Shown here in pieces: positions 17,337 to 25,467 of a stretch of DNA of 34,819 nucleotides (positions within the stretch are counted from its first letter, which is position 1; every line of letters begins with the position of its first letter). The stretch covers positions 1-34,819 of the forward strand of contig MGTI01000079.1 of the NCBI GenBank assembly GCA_001799365.1. The letters are read 5' to 3'. The stretch comes from Desulfobacterales bacterium GWB2_56_26. Its GTDB lineage: Bacteria; Desulfobacterota; Desulfobulbia; Desulfobulbales; Desulfocapsaceae. The notes beneath the pieces were generated by a model. That model did no database searches and was not told the origin of the DNA. It worked only from the letters and a program-made list of their open reading frames with translations. The position numbers and the translations under genes are program-made.

Positions 17337-19169
17337 CTAATTGACGACGACCAGGTGATCCATAATATACTTTCGTCGAATCGGCGTGTTCTTGCCCATG
17401 TAGAAAGAGAGCACCTTGTGTACCTCGCTCAAGGAATCGAGGGTCACGCTTTTGATGCGGATGTCGGGGCCGATAAATTGTTTGAATTCCTTGGGAGATA
17501 TCTCACCCAAACCTTTGAACCGGGTGGTTTCCACCACGGCAGCTTTGTTGCCCTTACTTAATTTTTTGGTCGCTTCCTGCTTTTCCTGCTCCGAGTAACA
17601 GTATATCGTTTCCTGTTTGTTCCGGACCCGGAAGATAGGGGTCTCGAGGACGTAGACGTAGCCTAGTTTGACCAAGGGCTCGAAATAATGAAGAAAAAAA
17701 GTGAGCAGCAGGTTTCGGATATGCAAACCGTCGACATCGGCATCTGTGGCCAGAATGACCTTGTCATACCTGATGTCGGAAATGGATTCTTCGATATTGA
17801 GAGCCCTCATCAGGGCGTACAGTTCTTCGTTTTTATACAGCATTGCCATTTTCTGGCCGTAGACATTCATCGGTTTTCCCTTCAGCGAAAAAACCGCCTG
17901 AGTCATCGGGTCCCTCGATGAGACGATCGAGCCGGCCGCCGATTGGCCTTCCGTAATGAAGATCAAACTCTCTTTGCCGGGTTCCGTCGGCTTGTTCTTG
18001 GTCGGATGGTATTTGCAATCCTTGAGCTGATCGATTTTCAGAGCCACTTTCTTGGCATTGGCCCGGGCTTCCGAGCGGACGCTCTGTAGTTCCTTTCTGA
18101 CATTTTCATTGCGGATGATCTTTTCGATCAGCCTTTGCGCGGATTCGGTGTCCTTGTACAGTGCGCTGGAGACGGCATCCCTTACCTTGCCGGCAATCCA
18201 TGACCTGATTTCGGTATTGCCCAGTTTGTTTTTGGTCTGCGACTCGAAGACGGGATCTTTGACTTTGATGGCCAGGGTACCGACTATGCCGTCGCGCACG
18301 TCGGTGTTGATAAATTTCTTGCCGGAAAACTCATTGATACCCTTCAGGATCCCTTCGCGGAAGGCGGAAAGGTGGGTGCCTCCTTCGCTGGTGTAGGTGC
18401 CGTTGACAAAGGTGAAGTAGCAGTCGCTGAAGGTGTCGGTATGGGAAAAAGCAAACTCAAGCGTTGCATCGCGGTAGTAGATGGGGGTGTACAACTCTGC
18501 GCCGTCCAGTTCCTTGCCGAGCAGGTCAAGCAAGCCATTGGCCGAGTAAAATACCTTCTTGTCAAAGTAAATTTTCAGCCCGGCATTGAGGTAGGCATAT
18601 CGCCAAAGGCGTTTTTCGACAAACAACGAATCGAAAGCAAAGTCGGGAAACATGGCAGCCGATGGCAGAAACTCGATGCAGGTGCCGTTTTTCTCTTCGG
18701 TCTCACCTTCCTGTTGATCAATCAGTTTGCCGTCATTGAATTTGGCAGCAACAAATTTGCCGTCCCGATAGGAAGTTACAATGAAAAGCTCAGATAAGGC
18801 ATTGACTGCCTTGGTCCCCACACCGTTCAAACCGACGGAAAACTGGAATACATCGGTGTTGTATTTTGCCCCGGTGTTGATGGTCGAAACACAGTCGACG
18901 ACTTTGCCAAGCGGAATCCCCCTGCCGAAATCCCTCACCGTCACATAGCCGGTGGGATCGATGGCGATATTAATCCGTTTGCCCGCTCCCATGATGAATT
19001 CGTCAATGGAATTATCGACAACCTCTTTCAAAAGAATATAGATGCCGTCATCATGGTTGGAGCCATCTCCCAGCCGACCGATATACATCCCCGGACGCTT
19101 TCGGATATGGTCGAGAGAACTCAGGGTTTTTATCTTGCTTTCATCGTAAGTAGTTGTAGATACGTTCAT
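17337..19169 (-). CDS. parE: DNA topoisomerase IV subunit B, Bacteroidetes-like type
   Basis: This 610-residue protein is the ATPase subunit partnering ParC. The GHKL fold shows HIRKRPGMYIG (21-31), EVVDNSID with N53, RDFGRGIP (79-86), and the ATP lid GLNGVGTKAVNALS (113-126). The transducer QTK loop is Q311-T312-K313. The TOPRIM domain has EGQSAAGS (407-414) where the usual sequence is EGDSAGGS or EGDSASGS. It also has the metal-binding DADVDG (476-481). TTRFKGLGEISP (548-559) is typical. A promoter lies 45 nt upstream at 19214-19242. ParC is the next gene. Position 409 is Gln instead of Asp, the residue equivalent to E. coli GyrB D426, whose change is linked with quinolone resistance. Confidence 0.92.
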   Translation of the reverse strand: MNVSTTTYDESKIKTLSSLDHIRKRPGMYIGRLGDGSNHDDGIYILLKEVVDNSIDEFIMGAGKRINIAIDPTGYVTVRDFGRGIPLGKVVDCVSTINTGAKYNTDVFQFSVGLNGVGTKAVNALSELFIVTSYRDGKFVAAKFNDGKLIDQQEGETEEKNGTCIEFLPSAAMFPDFAFDSLFVEKRLWRYAYLNAGLKIYFDKKVFYSANGLLDLLGKELDGAELYTPIYYRDATLEFAFSHTDTFSDCYFTFVNGTYTSEGGTHLSAFREGILKGINEFSGKKFINTDVRDGIVGTLAIKVKDPVFESQTKNKLGNTEIRSWIAGKVRDAVSSALYKDTESAQRLIEKIIRNENVRKELQSVRSEARANAKKVALKIDQLKDCKYHPTKNKPTEPGKESLIFITEGQSAAGSIVSSRDPMTQAVFSLKGKPMNVYGQKMAMLYKNEELYALMRALNIEESISDIRYDKVILATDADVDGLHIRNLLLTFFLHYFEPLVKLGYVYVLETPIFRVRNKQETIYCYSEQEKQEATKKLSKGNKAAVVETTRFKGLGEISPKEFKQFIGPDIRIKSVTLDSLSEVHKVLSFYMGKNTPIRRKYIMDHLVVVN

Positions 19170-19213
19170 ATTTAGATCAATCCGGCAGAGTGGAAGTAGG
19201 TTGATGACACGGC

Positions 19214-19242
19214 ATATTATTGCATTTCCAGTGAAGACGCAA
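19214..19242 (-). promoter_or_regulatory. Probable sigma70 promoter of parE-parC
   Basis: On the minus strand TTGCGT (19242-19237) and TAATAT (19219-19214) are 17 nt apart. Transcription from about 19207 would leave a leader of roughly 38 nt. This supports parE-parC as a unit separate from the upstream cutA pair. Confidence 0.55.
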
Positions 19243-19340
19243 CCCTTCTGGAGCTCTTCCTGTGGTTGACACCGGGAATGATTCGAACGCTCGGAAGAAA
19301 TAACGTAAGGGGAAAGAAAGTCAAGAATCCGGTGAGGCAG

Positions 19341-19547
19341 CTACATCATGCGTATTCGTTCGCAGTCCGGACAGATCCAGGTGGGGCCGTTGCTGATGCC
19401 CCATTTATTTTCTTCGAAACAGTCCTTGCAGATCATGAAGCCGCACGGGCAACTCCAGCAGAATTGCTGGGGTTTTTTGCAGCAGTGGCAGACGTAGTCG
19501 CCGCTTTTCCGTTTTCGATATCCTTGTGGGGCATCTTTATCTTTCAT
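19341..19547 (-). CDS. Small cysteine-rich putative zinc-binding protein, coupled to cutA
   Basis: This 68-residue protein contains ten cysteines: C20, C22, C23, C30, C33, C35, C40, C43, C59 and C62. They are mostly arranged as CxC and CxxC pairs, consistent with two or more zinc sites (CHCC, CWSCPC, CKDC, CPDC). The N-terminal 19 residues are basic and polar. The start is the ATG at 19547, overlapping the cutA stop as ATGA with GGAG 7 nt upstream. An ATG five codons earlier at 19562 lies inside cutA and is less likely. I do not recognise a named family. The overlap with a metal-tolerance-associated gene suggests a metal link, but that is inference. Confidence 0.75.
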   Translation of the reverse strand: MKDKDAPQGYRKRKSGDYVCHCCKKPQQFCWSCPCGFMICKDCFEENKWGISNGPTWICPDCERIRMM

Positions 19548-19861
19548 TGTACTTCTCCGCAAACCCAGTCGTAATAAGCATCGCTCACGTGTTGTATCTC
19601 CTGTCCAACGATTTCGGGCAGTTCATAGGGATGTTCCCGGACGAGGATGTCCTGCAGGGTTTGCCAGCGCTGCGGGGTGGTTTTTACGCTCATGGTAAAC
19701 TCCGGCGTGGTGTTGACCTTTCCCTGCCAGCGATAGACGCTGGTGATGGGGCCTGAAATGTGGGCACAGGCGATAAGCTTGCGGTCAAGCAGCAACTGGG
19801 CGATGCGTTCGGCATCTTCTTTGCGGCTGAAAGTGGTTGATACCAACAGGAGAGTATTCAT
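19544..19861 (-). CDS. cutA: CutA divalent-cation tolerance family protein
   Basis: This 105-residue protein is predicted to form the CutA trimer of ferredoxin-like subunits. Diagnostic segments are VSTTFSRKEDAERIAQLLLDRKLIACAHI (about 7-35), SVYRWQGK and HPYELPEIV. The family was named for copper tolerance in E. coli, but its biochemical role is unsettled. The open frame extends 30 codons upstream to 19951, but the internal ATG at 19861 has GGAG 6 nt upstream and gives the family's normal length, so I chose it. The stop overlaps the start of the cysteine-rich gene. It is divergent from coaX. Confidence 0.92.
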   Translation of the reverse strand: MNTLLLVSTTFSRKEDAERIAQLLLDRKLIACAHISGPITSVYRWQGKVNTTPEFTMSVKTTPQRWQTLQDILVREHPYELPEIVGQEIQHVSDAYYDWVCGEVQ

Positions 19862-19970
19862 AGTTACTCCATCTTGAGGAGGCGAATCGAAAGTTACTGA
19901 CGGCGTTTCGACGGAATCGTCGCTCGCGATAGCCATCGATCTGTTTTTCATGCATCTCTTCTTCGCATCT

Positions 19971-19997
19971 ATTATAATCTCTTGTCCGGCAATTCAA
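19971..19997 (-). promoter_or_regulatory. Candidate promoter of cutA
   Basis: A perfect TATAAT -10 (19976-19971, minus strand) is preceded by TTGAAT (19997-19992) at a short spacing of 15 nt. Transcription would start near 19964, about 100 nt before the preferred cutA ATG. Confidence 0.42.
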
Positions 19998-20037
19998 GGC
20001 GAAACAACAAATATCTATGACATTCAACAGGTGCAAT

Positions 20038-20838
20038 ATGTTTCTAGTGGTTGACATCGGAAACTCTCATACGGTGACGGGTATGTACGAGAACGACATA
20101 CTCATCGGCCAATGGCGGCTGAAATCCGATCCCAAGAGTACCGTCGATGAACTGGCGATACGCTATCACACGCTGTTTACCATGGTTGGTATTCAGAAGG
20201 AAAAGATCAGGGGAATAATCGTCGCCAGTGTCGTGCCCACCCTGGAAACGGCGTGGGTGTCATGCTGCCGGAAGCATTTTTCGGCTTTTCTGGAAAACGA
20301 TATTGTTGTCGTTGCCGTGGATCGTCTGGTCGATATGATTCGGGTTAAACTCGACAATCCGCAGGAAGTTGGGGCCGATCGTCTGGTCAATTCCATCGCC
20401 GCCTGGGACACTGCGAAGTGCAAGCAGGTGGTCATCGATTTCGGCACAGCCATTACCTTTGACTGTGTCACCGAAAAATGCGATTATCTGGGCGGCACCA
20501 TCCTTCCCGGTATTGCCATTTCCCTCGAGGCCCTGGCCCAAAGAACCGCCAAGCTTCCCCATATCGATGTTTCGGAGGCGCCCGCCAGCATCATCGGTAA
20601 ATCGACGGTTCAGGCGATGAAGAGCGGCATTTTGTATGGCTATGGCGCGATGATCGACGGTCTGGTCAGCGGGATCAGAAAGGAAATGGTGGAAAAGGCG
20701 GACGAGCCGTTTCGGGTGGTGGCAACCGGCGGGATGTCCGGTCTCATCGCCCCATTTGCCACGACCATCGATGTCATCGATCCCCTGCTGACCCTGAACG
20801 GTCTGGCCATCATTTACCGGAAATTGACGCAACGATGA
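20038..20838 (+). CDS. coaX: Type III pantothenate kinase
   Basis: CoaX phosphorylates pantothenate, the first step of coenzyme A synthesis. It belongs to the ASKHA (actin/Hsp70-like) fold. The N-terminal phosphate loop is VVDIGNSHT, followed by ADRLVNSIAA, VIDFGTAITFD and the LGGTILPGIAISLEALAQRTA segment. VVATGGMSGLIAP lies near the C-terminus. The family does not respond to CoA feedback and needs a monovalent cation. I start it at the ATG at 20038 (266 residues) because that begins the conserved core and has an AGG upstream. The open frame runs seven codons further to 20017. It overlaps the LD-carboxypeptidase gene as ATGA. Confidence 0.95.
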   Translation: MFLVVDIGNSHTVTGMYENDILIGQWRLKSDPKSTVDELAIRYHTLFTMVGIQKEKIRGIIVASVVPTLETAWVSCCRKHFSAFLENDIVVVAVDRLVDMIRVKLDNPQEVGADRLVNSIAAWDTAKCKQVVIDFGTAITFDCVTEKCDYLGGTILPGIAISLEALAQRTAKLPHIDVSEAPASIIGKSTVQAMKSGILYGYGAMIDGLVSGIRKEMVEKADEPFRVVATGGMSGLIAPFATTIDVIDPLLTLNGLAIIYRKLTQR

Positions 20839-21770
20839 TCATTCCTCTTTATCCACCTGTCTTGCAGAAAGGCGATACGATTGGCGTAATCGCACCGGCC
20901 GGCCATTTGGCCAACCGGGAGCGTTTTTCCCGCGGGGTCGGAATCCTGCAGGAAATGGGCTTTCATGTGAAGTTCCCGCGGGAGTTCTGGCCCGGCCACG
21001 ATTACCTTGCCGACACCGATGACAATCGAGGCGGGGAAATCAATGAATTGTACCGGGACCCGGAGGTGAAGGCCCTCATTGCTCTCCGGGGAGGCTATGG
21101 CTGTATCCGGATGATCGATAAAGTAGACCTGGAATTGATCCGCAACAATCCAAAGCCAATCATCGGTTTTTCCGACATCACCATCCTGCTGAACTACCTT
21201 TTTGCCAAAACCGGCCTTGTGTCCTTTCATGGACCGGTGACGGCCTCGCTCGGAGACGCCAGCCGGGAAGCGCTTGAACGGCTGTATCTTTCCCTCACCG
21301 GCGGGTGGTCGCAGCCGATATCCGCTGGGGAAACGGAGATACTGAAGAAAGGGCCGACGGCTACGGCCCCCCTCGTGGGAGGGAACCTGGCAAGCCTTGT
21401 CACCCTTCTCGGCACCGCCTATGATTCTTCATGGGATGGCAAGATAGTTTTTTTGGAGGACGTGAGCGAGCCCGCCTATAAAATCGACAGGATGCTCACG
21501 CAATTGAAGCTGGCCGGCAAACTCGACCACATCGCCGGCCTCATCCTCGGCAATTTCTCCTTCGCTCACCACTCGCATGCCGAAAAGGCGAGCTATCTGG
21601 ATAGGATATGGATCCGTGCACTGGAACTCTGTAAGAGCAAAAGGATAGCTGTCTGGGGGAATTTTCCGTCAGGCCATTGCCCCCGCAATCTGACGCTGCC
21701 CCTTGGGGCAGTAGCCGAAATGGATGGCGATAGGCCATTGCTCTCCTTTCCTCCGGCATACGGCGCCTAA
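20835..21770 (+). CDS. LD-carboxypeptidase, peptidase family S66 (LdcA-like)
   Basis: This 311-residue cytoplasmic enzyme is predicted to remove the terminal D-alanine from murein tetrapeptides during cell-wall recycling. The Ser-Glu-His triad of S66 is visible: nucleophile S113 in IIGFSDIT, a glutamate in FLEDVSEPAYKIDRML (E208 or E212) and H281 in FPSGHCP. GVIAPAG at 17-23 and LRGGYG at 84-89 are also conserved. There is no signal peptide, as expected. Some S66 members (MccF) act on microcin antibiotics, so the substrate is inferred. Translation is probably coupled to coaX through the 4-nt overlap. The neighbour downstream is a secreted SH3b protein with its own promoter. Confidence 0.9.
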   Translation: MIIPLYPPVLQKGDTIGVIAPAGHLANRERFSRGVGILQEMGFHVKFPREFWPGHDYLADTDDNRGGEINELYRDPEVKALIALRGGYGCIRMIDKVDLELIRNNPKPIIGFSDITILLNYLFAKTGLVSFHGPVTASLGDASREALERLYLSLTGGWSQPISAGETEILKKGPTATAPLVGGNLASLVTLLGTAYDSSWDGKIVFLEDVSEPAYKIDRMLTQLKLAGKLDHIAGLILGNFSFAHHSHAEKASYLDRIWIRALELCKSKRIAVWGNFPSGHCPRNLTLPLGAVAEMDGDRPLLSFPPAYGA

Positions 21771-21782
21771 GGGATATGATGT

Positions 21783-21811
21783 TTGACTTGCACGGCGATA
21801 CATGCTATAGA
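21783..21811 (+). promoter_or_regulatory. Probable sigma70 promoter of the SH3b gene
   Basis: TTGACT (21783-21788) and TATAGA (21806-21811) are 17 nt apart, with TGC before the -10 (extended). Transcription would start near 21818, about 70 nt before the ATG at 21888. Confidence 0.65.
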
Positions 21812-21887
21812 AAGGAGGCATGCAAGGGCAATGATGTGTAACTTGTTCATTAACCTCAACAATTAATAATAAACGTTACGTGAACGC

Positions 21888-22337
21888 ATGAAACGACCAT
21901 TCCATACCATTCTGCTCACCGGACTCTTCGGTCTCTTTCTCTCTACTTCAGCAGGCGCCGCCGATTATCTCACCGTAACCACCGACAATGCCAATGTGCG
22001 CACCGGTGCCGGAACCAATTATCCTTCCTCGATGGAGCTTTTTCAGGGTTACCCGCTCAAGGTATTGAAAAAAGTCGGCGAATGGTACCAGGTCGCAGAT
22101 TTTGAGAATGACTCCGGCTGGATCCATCAGAGTGTGGTGAAAAAAGGTGATTCGGCAATCGTGAATTCCGACAAGAGCGTGAATATGCGCAGCGAGCCAT
22201 CGACCGAAAGCGCCGTGGTTGCCGATGTCGAACGGGGGGTAGTGGTAACGGTACTGGCGACCAAGGGTAAATGGACGCAGGTACGTCATGCGAGCGGCAC
22301 CACCGGGTGGATATTTGCTCCCTTGCTCTGGCCCTGA
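21888..22337 (+). CDS. Secreted protein with two bacterial SH3 domains
   Basis: This 149-residue protein has a signal peptide of about 24 residues (MKRPFHTILLTGLFGLFLSTS, with probable cleavage after AGA). Two SH3b repeats follow. The first, about 27-85, contains NVRTGAGTNYPSSMELFQG and GEWYQVADFENDSGWIH. The second, about 90-149, contains NMRSEPSTESAVVADVERG and GKWTQVRHASGTTGWIF. Such proteins usually bind peptidoglycan or act as periplasmic adaptors; no enzyme domain is present. A stop codon lies in frame just upstream, so the ATG at 21888 is fixed, yet no clear Shine-Dalgarno sequence precedes it. Its 3' end overlaps the 3' end of the convergent helicase gene by 52 nt. The preceding gene also acts on peptidoglycan. 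Confidence 0.88.
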   Translation: MKRPFHTILLTGLFGLFLSTSAGAADYLTVTTDNANVRTGAGTNYPSSMELFQGYPLKVLKKVGEWYQVADFENDSGWIHQSVVKKGDSAIVNSDKSVNMRSEPSTESAVVADVERGVVVTVLATKGKWTQVRHASGTTGWIFAPLLWP

Positions 22338-25291
22338 TAGAGGATGTCGCAGATCGTCTTGTCCAGGGTCAAGGGCAGACGCACCTTCTGTTTCGATTTG
22401 TTGGCGAAGAGAAAATAGCCTTCCTCCAAGCCATGCAAGAGTAGGTTTTTAGTGATTTCCACATCTTTTCGGCAGTACTGCCGAATGAGATCGAGGCGCC
22501 CTTCCTTATACCACTGCAGGGCCTGCAGCCCATCCGCCGTTTTTTTCGTGCCGAGAGTGTGTTCGGCAAGGCTGTCAAGGCGCAGTCGATAGCCAAGGTA
22601 TTTATGGACTTCCTCCAGAAGGTCAAGTGAGGGAAGTCGGTTGAGATCGAGATCGGTATAGCCGGACAACACCCTGTTATCAAACCGTTTGTTGTTGAAG
22701 CCAACCACCAGGTCGAAGCTGTTCAGGTGATCGACAAGCTGATCGATTTCATCCTCCAGATAGGTAACATAATCGTCCATTTCCGAATCGAACACAATCG
22801 CCACAGACACTCCCATGCGGTGGGCCTGGTTCCAGCCTCCGACTTCCTCGGCGGAGCGGATCGTTTCAAGATCAAAAACCCCGTACTTGGCCGGCAGGGC
22901 GTCGAGCCCCATTCGGGCTGGACGAAGGTGATGTACTGCAAGGCCTTTGGGAAAGAATGAAATCCCAGGAAGAGTCAATTCCTCCACTGCTCTCGCCGCT
23001 TCCGGCTGGTCGGCCGGTTGTTCCTGCTCCTTCAGCATTTCCTCCAGTAACCTGAGGCAGGCCTGCTTGTCGATCGGTCTGTTGCCGGAACCGCATTTCG
23101 GCGAATGCACGCATGACGGACAACCAGTTTCGCAACCGCAGGAAGCGATGGTCCGGCGGGCTTCCCGCAGGAGAAGATCTATCTGCCGGAATGCCTCTTT
23201 GGCCAGGCCGACTCCCCCCGGATACCCGTCATAGACAAAGATCGAGGCTTGTTCCGTCTGGGCATGGAAGGGGCAGGAGATGCCGCCGATATCGTTGCGG
23301 TCGCATAGCACAAGTAACGGAAAAAGGGCGATCATCGCATGTTCCAGGGCGTGGATCGCTCCCATGAAGTGCAGCTTTTCCTGCTCGAATAAGGCGACTA
23401 AAGAAGGCGGGATGTCGAGCCACAGCCCCTCGCTTTCAATCGTCTGCTCGGGCAGTTCCAGGCTCGCGGTCGAAACCAGTTTCTGCGTATGATTATTGCG
23501 TTTTTGGTAACCTGTCACCTTTTCGGTGACCCTCACCCTGCCAAAAGATACTCGGGCGGAAAAAGTGGCTTTGGTGGCAATTACCTCCAGGATCTCCGTC
23601 CTTTTTTCCGCCATCGGCCTGGTGAAATAGCTGGGAGACTCACGTCGAACGAGAATTTCGTTGGCCTCAAGATCAAAGTGATCGACAACCCAGATTTTCG
23701 AGCGATGCAGATACACCGCGCCGGGGTGACATTCTTTCAGTCCGCGAAGGTTGTCGATCTCGCCGATAATCTCGCCTGATTCCCCGTCGATAATGGCCAT
23801 TTGCGCCCCTCCGCCGCGCAGGCTGACATGGCGCTGGGGGTATTTTCTTGCCGAGATCCACTGGTCGCCTGCGGCAGTCTGCAGCAGCGCGCCGGAAAGA
23901 GCGAGCGCCTCGACCCGTTGCTGGATCATCAAGCTTTCAAGAAGCTTTTCCGACACGAAGATCGGCAGTTCGGCGCCGCAGCAGTGGAGATGGCAATCCA
24001 TGATCGAGGTATTGTCCGGGTTGAGCACCGCTGATTCCGGCGATCTGCGGAAAAAATCCTCGGGTTGTTTCATGAAGTGCTGATCCAGGGCATCTTCCTG
24101 GCCGATAAGGATGGTGGCGGAATTTCTTCGTCCCCGGCCCACTCTGCCGCCACGCTGCCAGGTGGCCATGATCGACCCCGGATATCCCACCAGGATGCAG
24201 AGATCCAAGTCGCCGATGTCGATGCCCAGTTCGAGGGCGGAGGTGGAGATGACCCCCAGAAGTTCGCCGGAGAAGAGCATCTTTTCGATCTCGCGCCGTT
24301 CTTCCGGCAAGAATCCGGCGCGGTAGGCACTGAGTTTGGCGGAAAGTTCCCCCAGGCGCGGGGCGGTCCACATGTTGATGAGTTCGGTCATCTTGCGCGA
24401 CTGGGTGTAGACGATGGTCCTGAGGCCCCTCTTCACCGCCGCCTCGAGAAGCTGGCAGGCGGTGTAGGCGGCACTGTCCCAGGGGTTGATGAACAGCATA
24501 TGTTTTTCCGCCTGGGGGGCGCCCGATTCGGCGATTACCTCGACCGGCCGGTCCAGCAACAGTCTCCCCAGTTCCCCGGGGTTGCCGATGGTCGCGGACA
24601 GCAGAATGAAAACCGGCTGCGCCCCGTAATGGGCCGCGATGCGGACCAAACGGCGGATGACCCAGGCCATATGGCTGCCGAGCACCCCGCGGTAGCTGTG
24701 TACCTCATCGATGACCACATATCGCAGCCTGCCGAAAAAAGACTGCCAGTTGCGGTGATACGGGAGCATGGACAGATGCAGCATTTCCGGGTTGGAGAGT
24801 AGAACCTTGGGCGGATTCTCACGAATCTTTCTTCTGGCGTAGCTCGAGGTGTCGCCATCAAAGAGGGCGGCGAAATGCGGATGATTGCTGCGGATTTCGT
24901 CTGGAAGCCTGGCAAACAAGCCTTCCAGCACCTTGTACTGATCCTGGGCGAGGGCCTTCAAGGGGAAGAGATAGAGCGAATGGCCGGGATCCTGCCGAAA
25001 AAGATCGTTCAGGACCGGGAGATTGTATATCATGCTCTTGCCCGAGGCGGTGGGCGTGGCGACCAGAACATCCCGGCCTTCGAGGATCTTTGCTATTGCC
25101 CGGCACTGGTGGGTGTAGAGGCGTTCGATCCCTGCCTGCCCGAGACATCCCCGCAGCGGGTCGGATAGCGGGGGGAATTGGGGATCATACTCCCCCTCTT
25201 TTTCCGGTTGAATTCTGTGACAGACCACCTGCGGACCGAATTTGGCCGAGGCCTTGAGCGAGGCTACATATTCTGCAATGTCTGCGATCAT
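22286..25291 (-). CDS. MrfA-like DEAH helicase with DUF1998 fused to MrfB-like DEDD exonuclease
   Basis: This 1001-residue protein joins two repair modules. Helicase core: a Q-like motif LYTHQ (59-62), Walker A TPTASGKS (79-86), DEVH (195-198), SAT (232-234), TSALELGID (350-358) and QRGGRVGRGRR (379-389). The middle is a YprA/MrfA-type region ending in a DUF1998 domain. Its metal-binding cysteines are C718, C720, C724, C727 and C733. The C-terminal part (about 800-970) is a DnaQ-like nuclease with D807/E809 (FDLET), D871 (FNNKRFD) and Y939/D943 (YCRKDVEI), the full DEDDy set. In Bacillus subtilis MrfA and MrfB are separate and together repair mitomycin lesions; here they form one chain. The ATG at 25291 has no good ribosome-binding site. 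Confidence 0.88.
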   Translation of the reverse strand: MIADIAEYVASLKASAKFGPQVVCHRIQPEKEGEYDPQFPPLSDPLRGCLGQAGIERLYTHQCRAIAKILEGRDVLVATPTASGKSMIYNLPVLNDLFRQDPGHSLYLFPLKALAQDQYKVLEGLFARLPDEIRSNHPHFAALFDGDTSSYARRKIRENPPKVLLSNPEMLHLSMLPYHRNWQSFFGRLRYVVIDEVHSYRGVLGSHMAWVIRRLVRIAAHYGAQPVFILLSATIGNPGELGRLLLDRPVEVIAESGAPQAEKHMLFINPWDSAAYTACQLLEAAVKRGLRTIVYTQSRKMTELINMWTAPRLGELSAKLSAYRAGFLPEERREIEKMLFSGELLGVISTSALELGIDIGDLDLCILVGYPGSIMATWQRGGRVGRGRRNSATILIGQEDALDQHFMKQPEDFFRRSPESAVLNPDNTSIMDCHLHCCGAELPIFVSEKLLESLMIQQRVEALALSGALLQTAAGDQWISARKYPQRHVSLRGGGAQMAIIDGESGEIIGEIDNLRGLKECHPGAVYLHRSKIWVVDHFDLEANEILVRRESPSYFTRPMAEKRTEILEVIATKATFSARVSFGRVRVTEKVTGYQKRNNHTQKLVSTASLELPEQTIESEGLWLDIPPSLVALFEQEKLHFMGAIHALEHAMIALFPLLVLCDRNDIGGISCPFHAQTEQASIFVYDGYPGGVGLAKEAFRQIDLLLREARRTIASCGCETGCPSCVHSPKCGSGNRPIDKQACLRLLEEMLKEQEQPADQPEAARAVEELTLPGISFFPKGLAVHHLRPARMGLDALPAKYGVFDLETIRSAEEVGGWNQAHRMGVSVAIVFDSEMDDYVTYLEDEIDQLVDHLNSFDLVVGFNNKRFDNRVLSGYTDLDLNRLPSLDLLEEVHKYLGYRLRLDSLAEHTLGTKKTADGLQALQWYKEGRLDLIRQYCRKDVEITKNLLLHGLEEGYFLFANKSKQKVRLPLTLDKTICDILYQGQSKGANIHPVVPLA

Positions 25292-25337
25292 GATGAAGTG
25301 CGAAGCGACCCGAAGCTGCCCAGGCTATTATAAACAG

Positions 25338-25366
25338 TTGCTTAAAGACTTGATTATGGATATTTT
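25338..25366 (+). promoter_or_regulatory. Candidate promoter of the prephenate fusion gene
   Basis: TTGCTT (25338-25343) and TATTTT (25361-25366) are 17 nt apart, giving a leader of about 95 nt. On the opposite strand a TATAAT at 25332-25327, lacking a good -35, may serve the helicase gene. Confidence 0.38.
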
Positions 25367-25467
25367 GCACAGCATCTTTGCAAATATGTAATGCCCGGTG
25401 ATTTTCCCTTTTATACCACATTCAGCCGGGAAACAACGAATCTTTCACTCCGACGATACGTTCAATC

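Noticed and set aside
19260-19300. Sequence resembling the T-loop of a tRNA on the minus strand (GTTCGAATC)
   Set aside because: The flanking bases do not form a T-stem and no acceptor, D or anticodon arm can be drawn.
21813-21866. AGGAGG followed by short frames, considered as a leader peptide for the SH3b gene
   Set aside because: The AGGAGG lies at or before the predicted transcription start of the strong promoter at 21783-21811, so it would not be in the message; the 11-codon frame at 21831 has no other support.
24065-24802. 245-codon plus-strand open frame inside the helicase region
   Set aside because: Antisense to the helicase motifs, with no recognisable domain.
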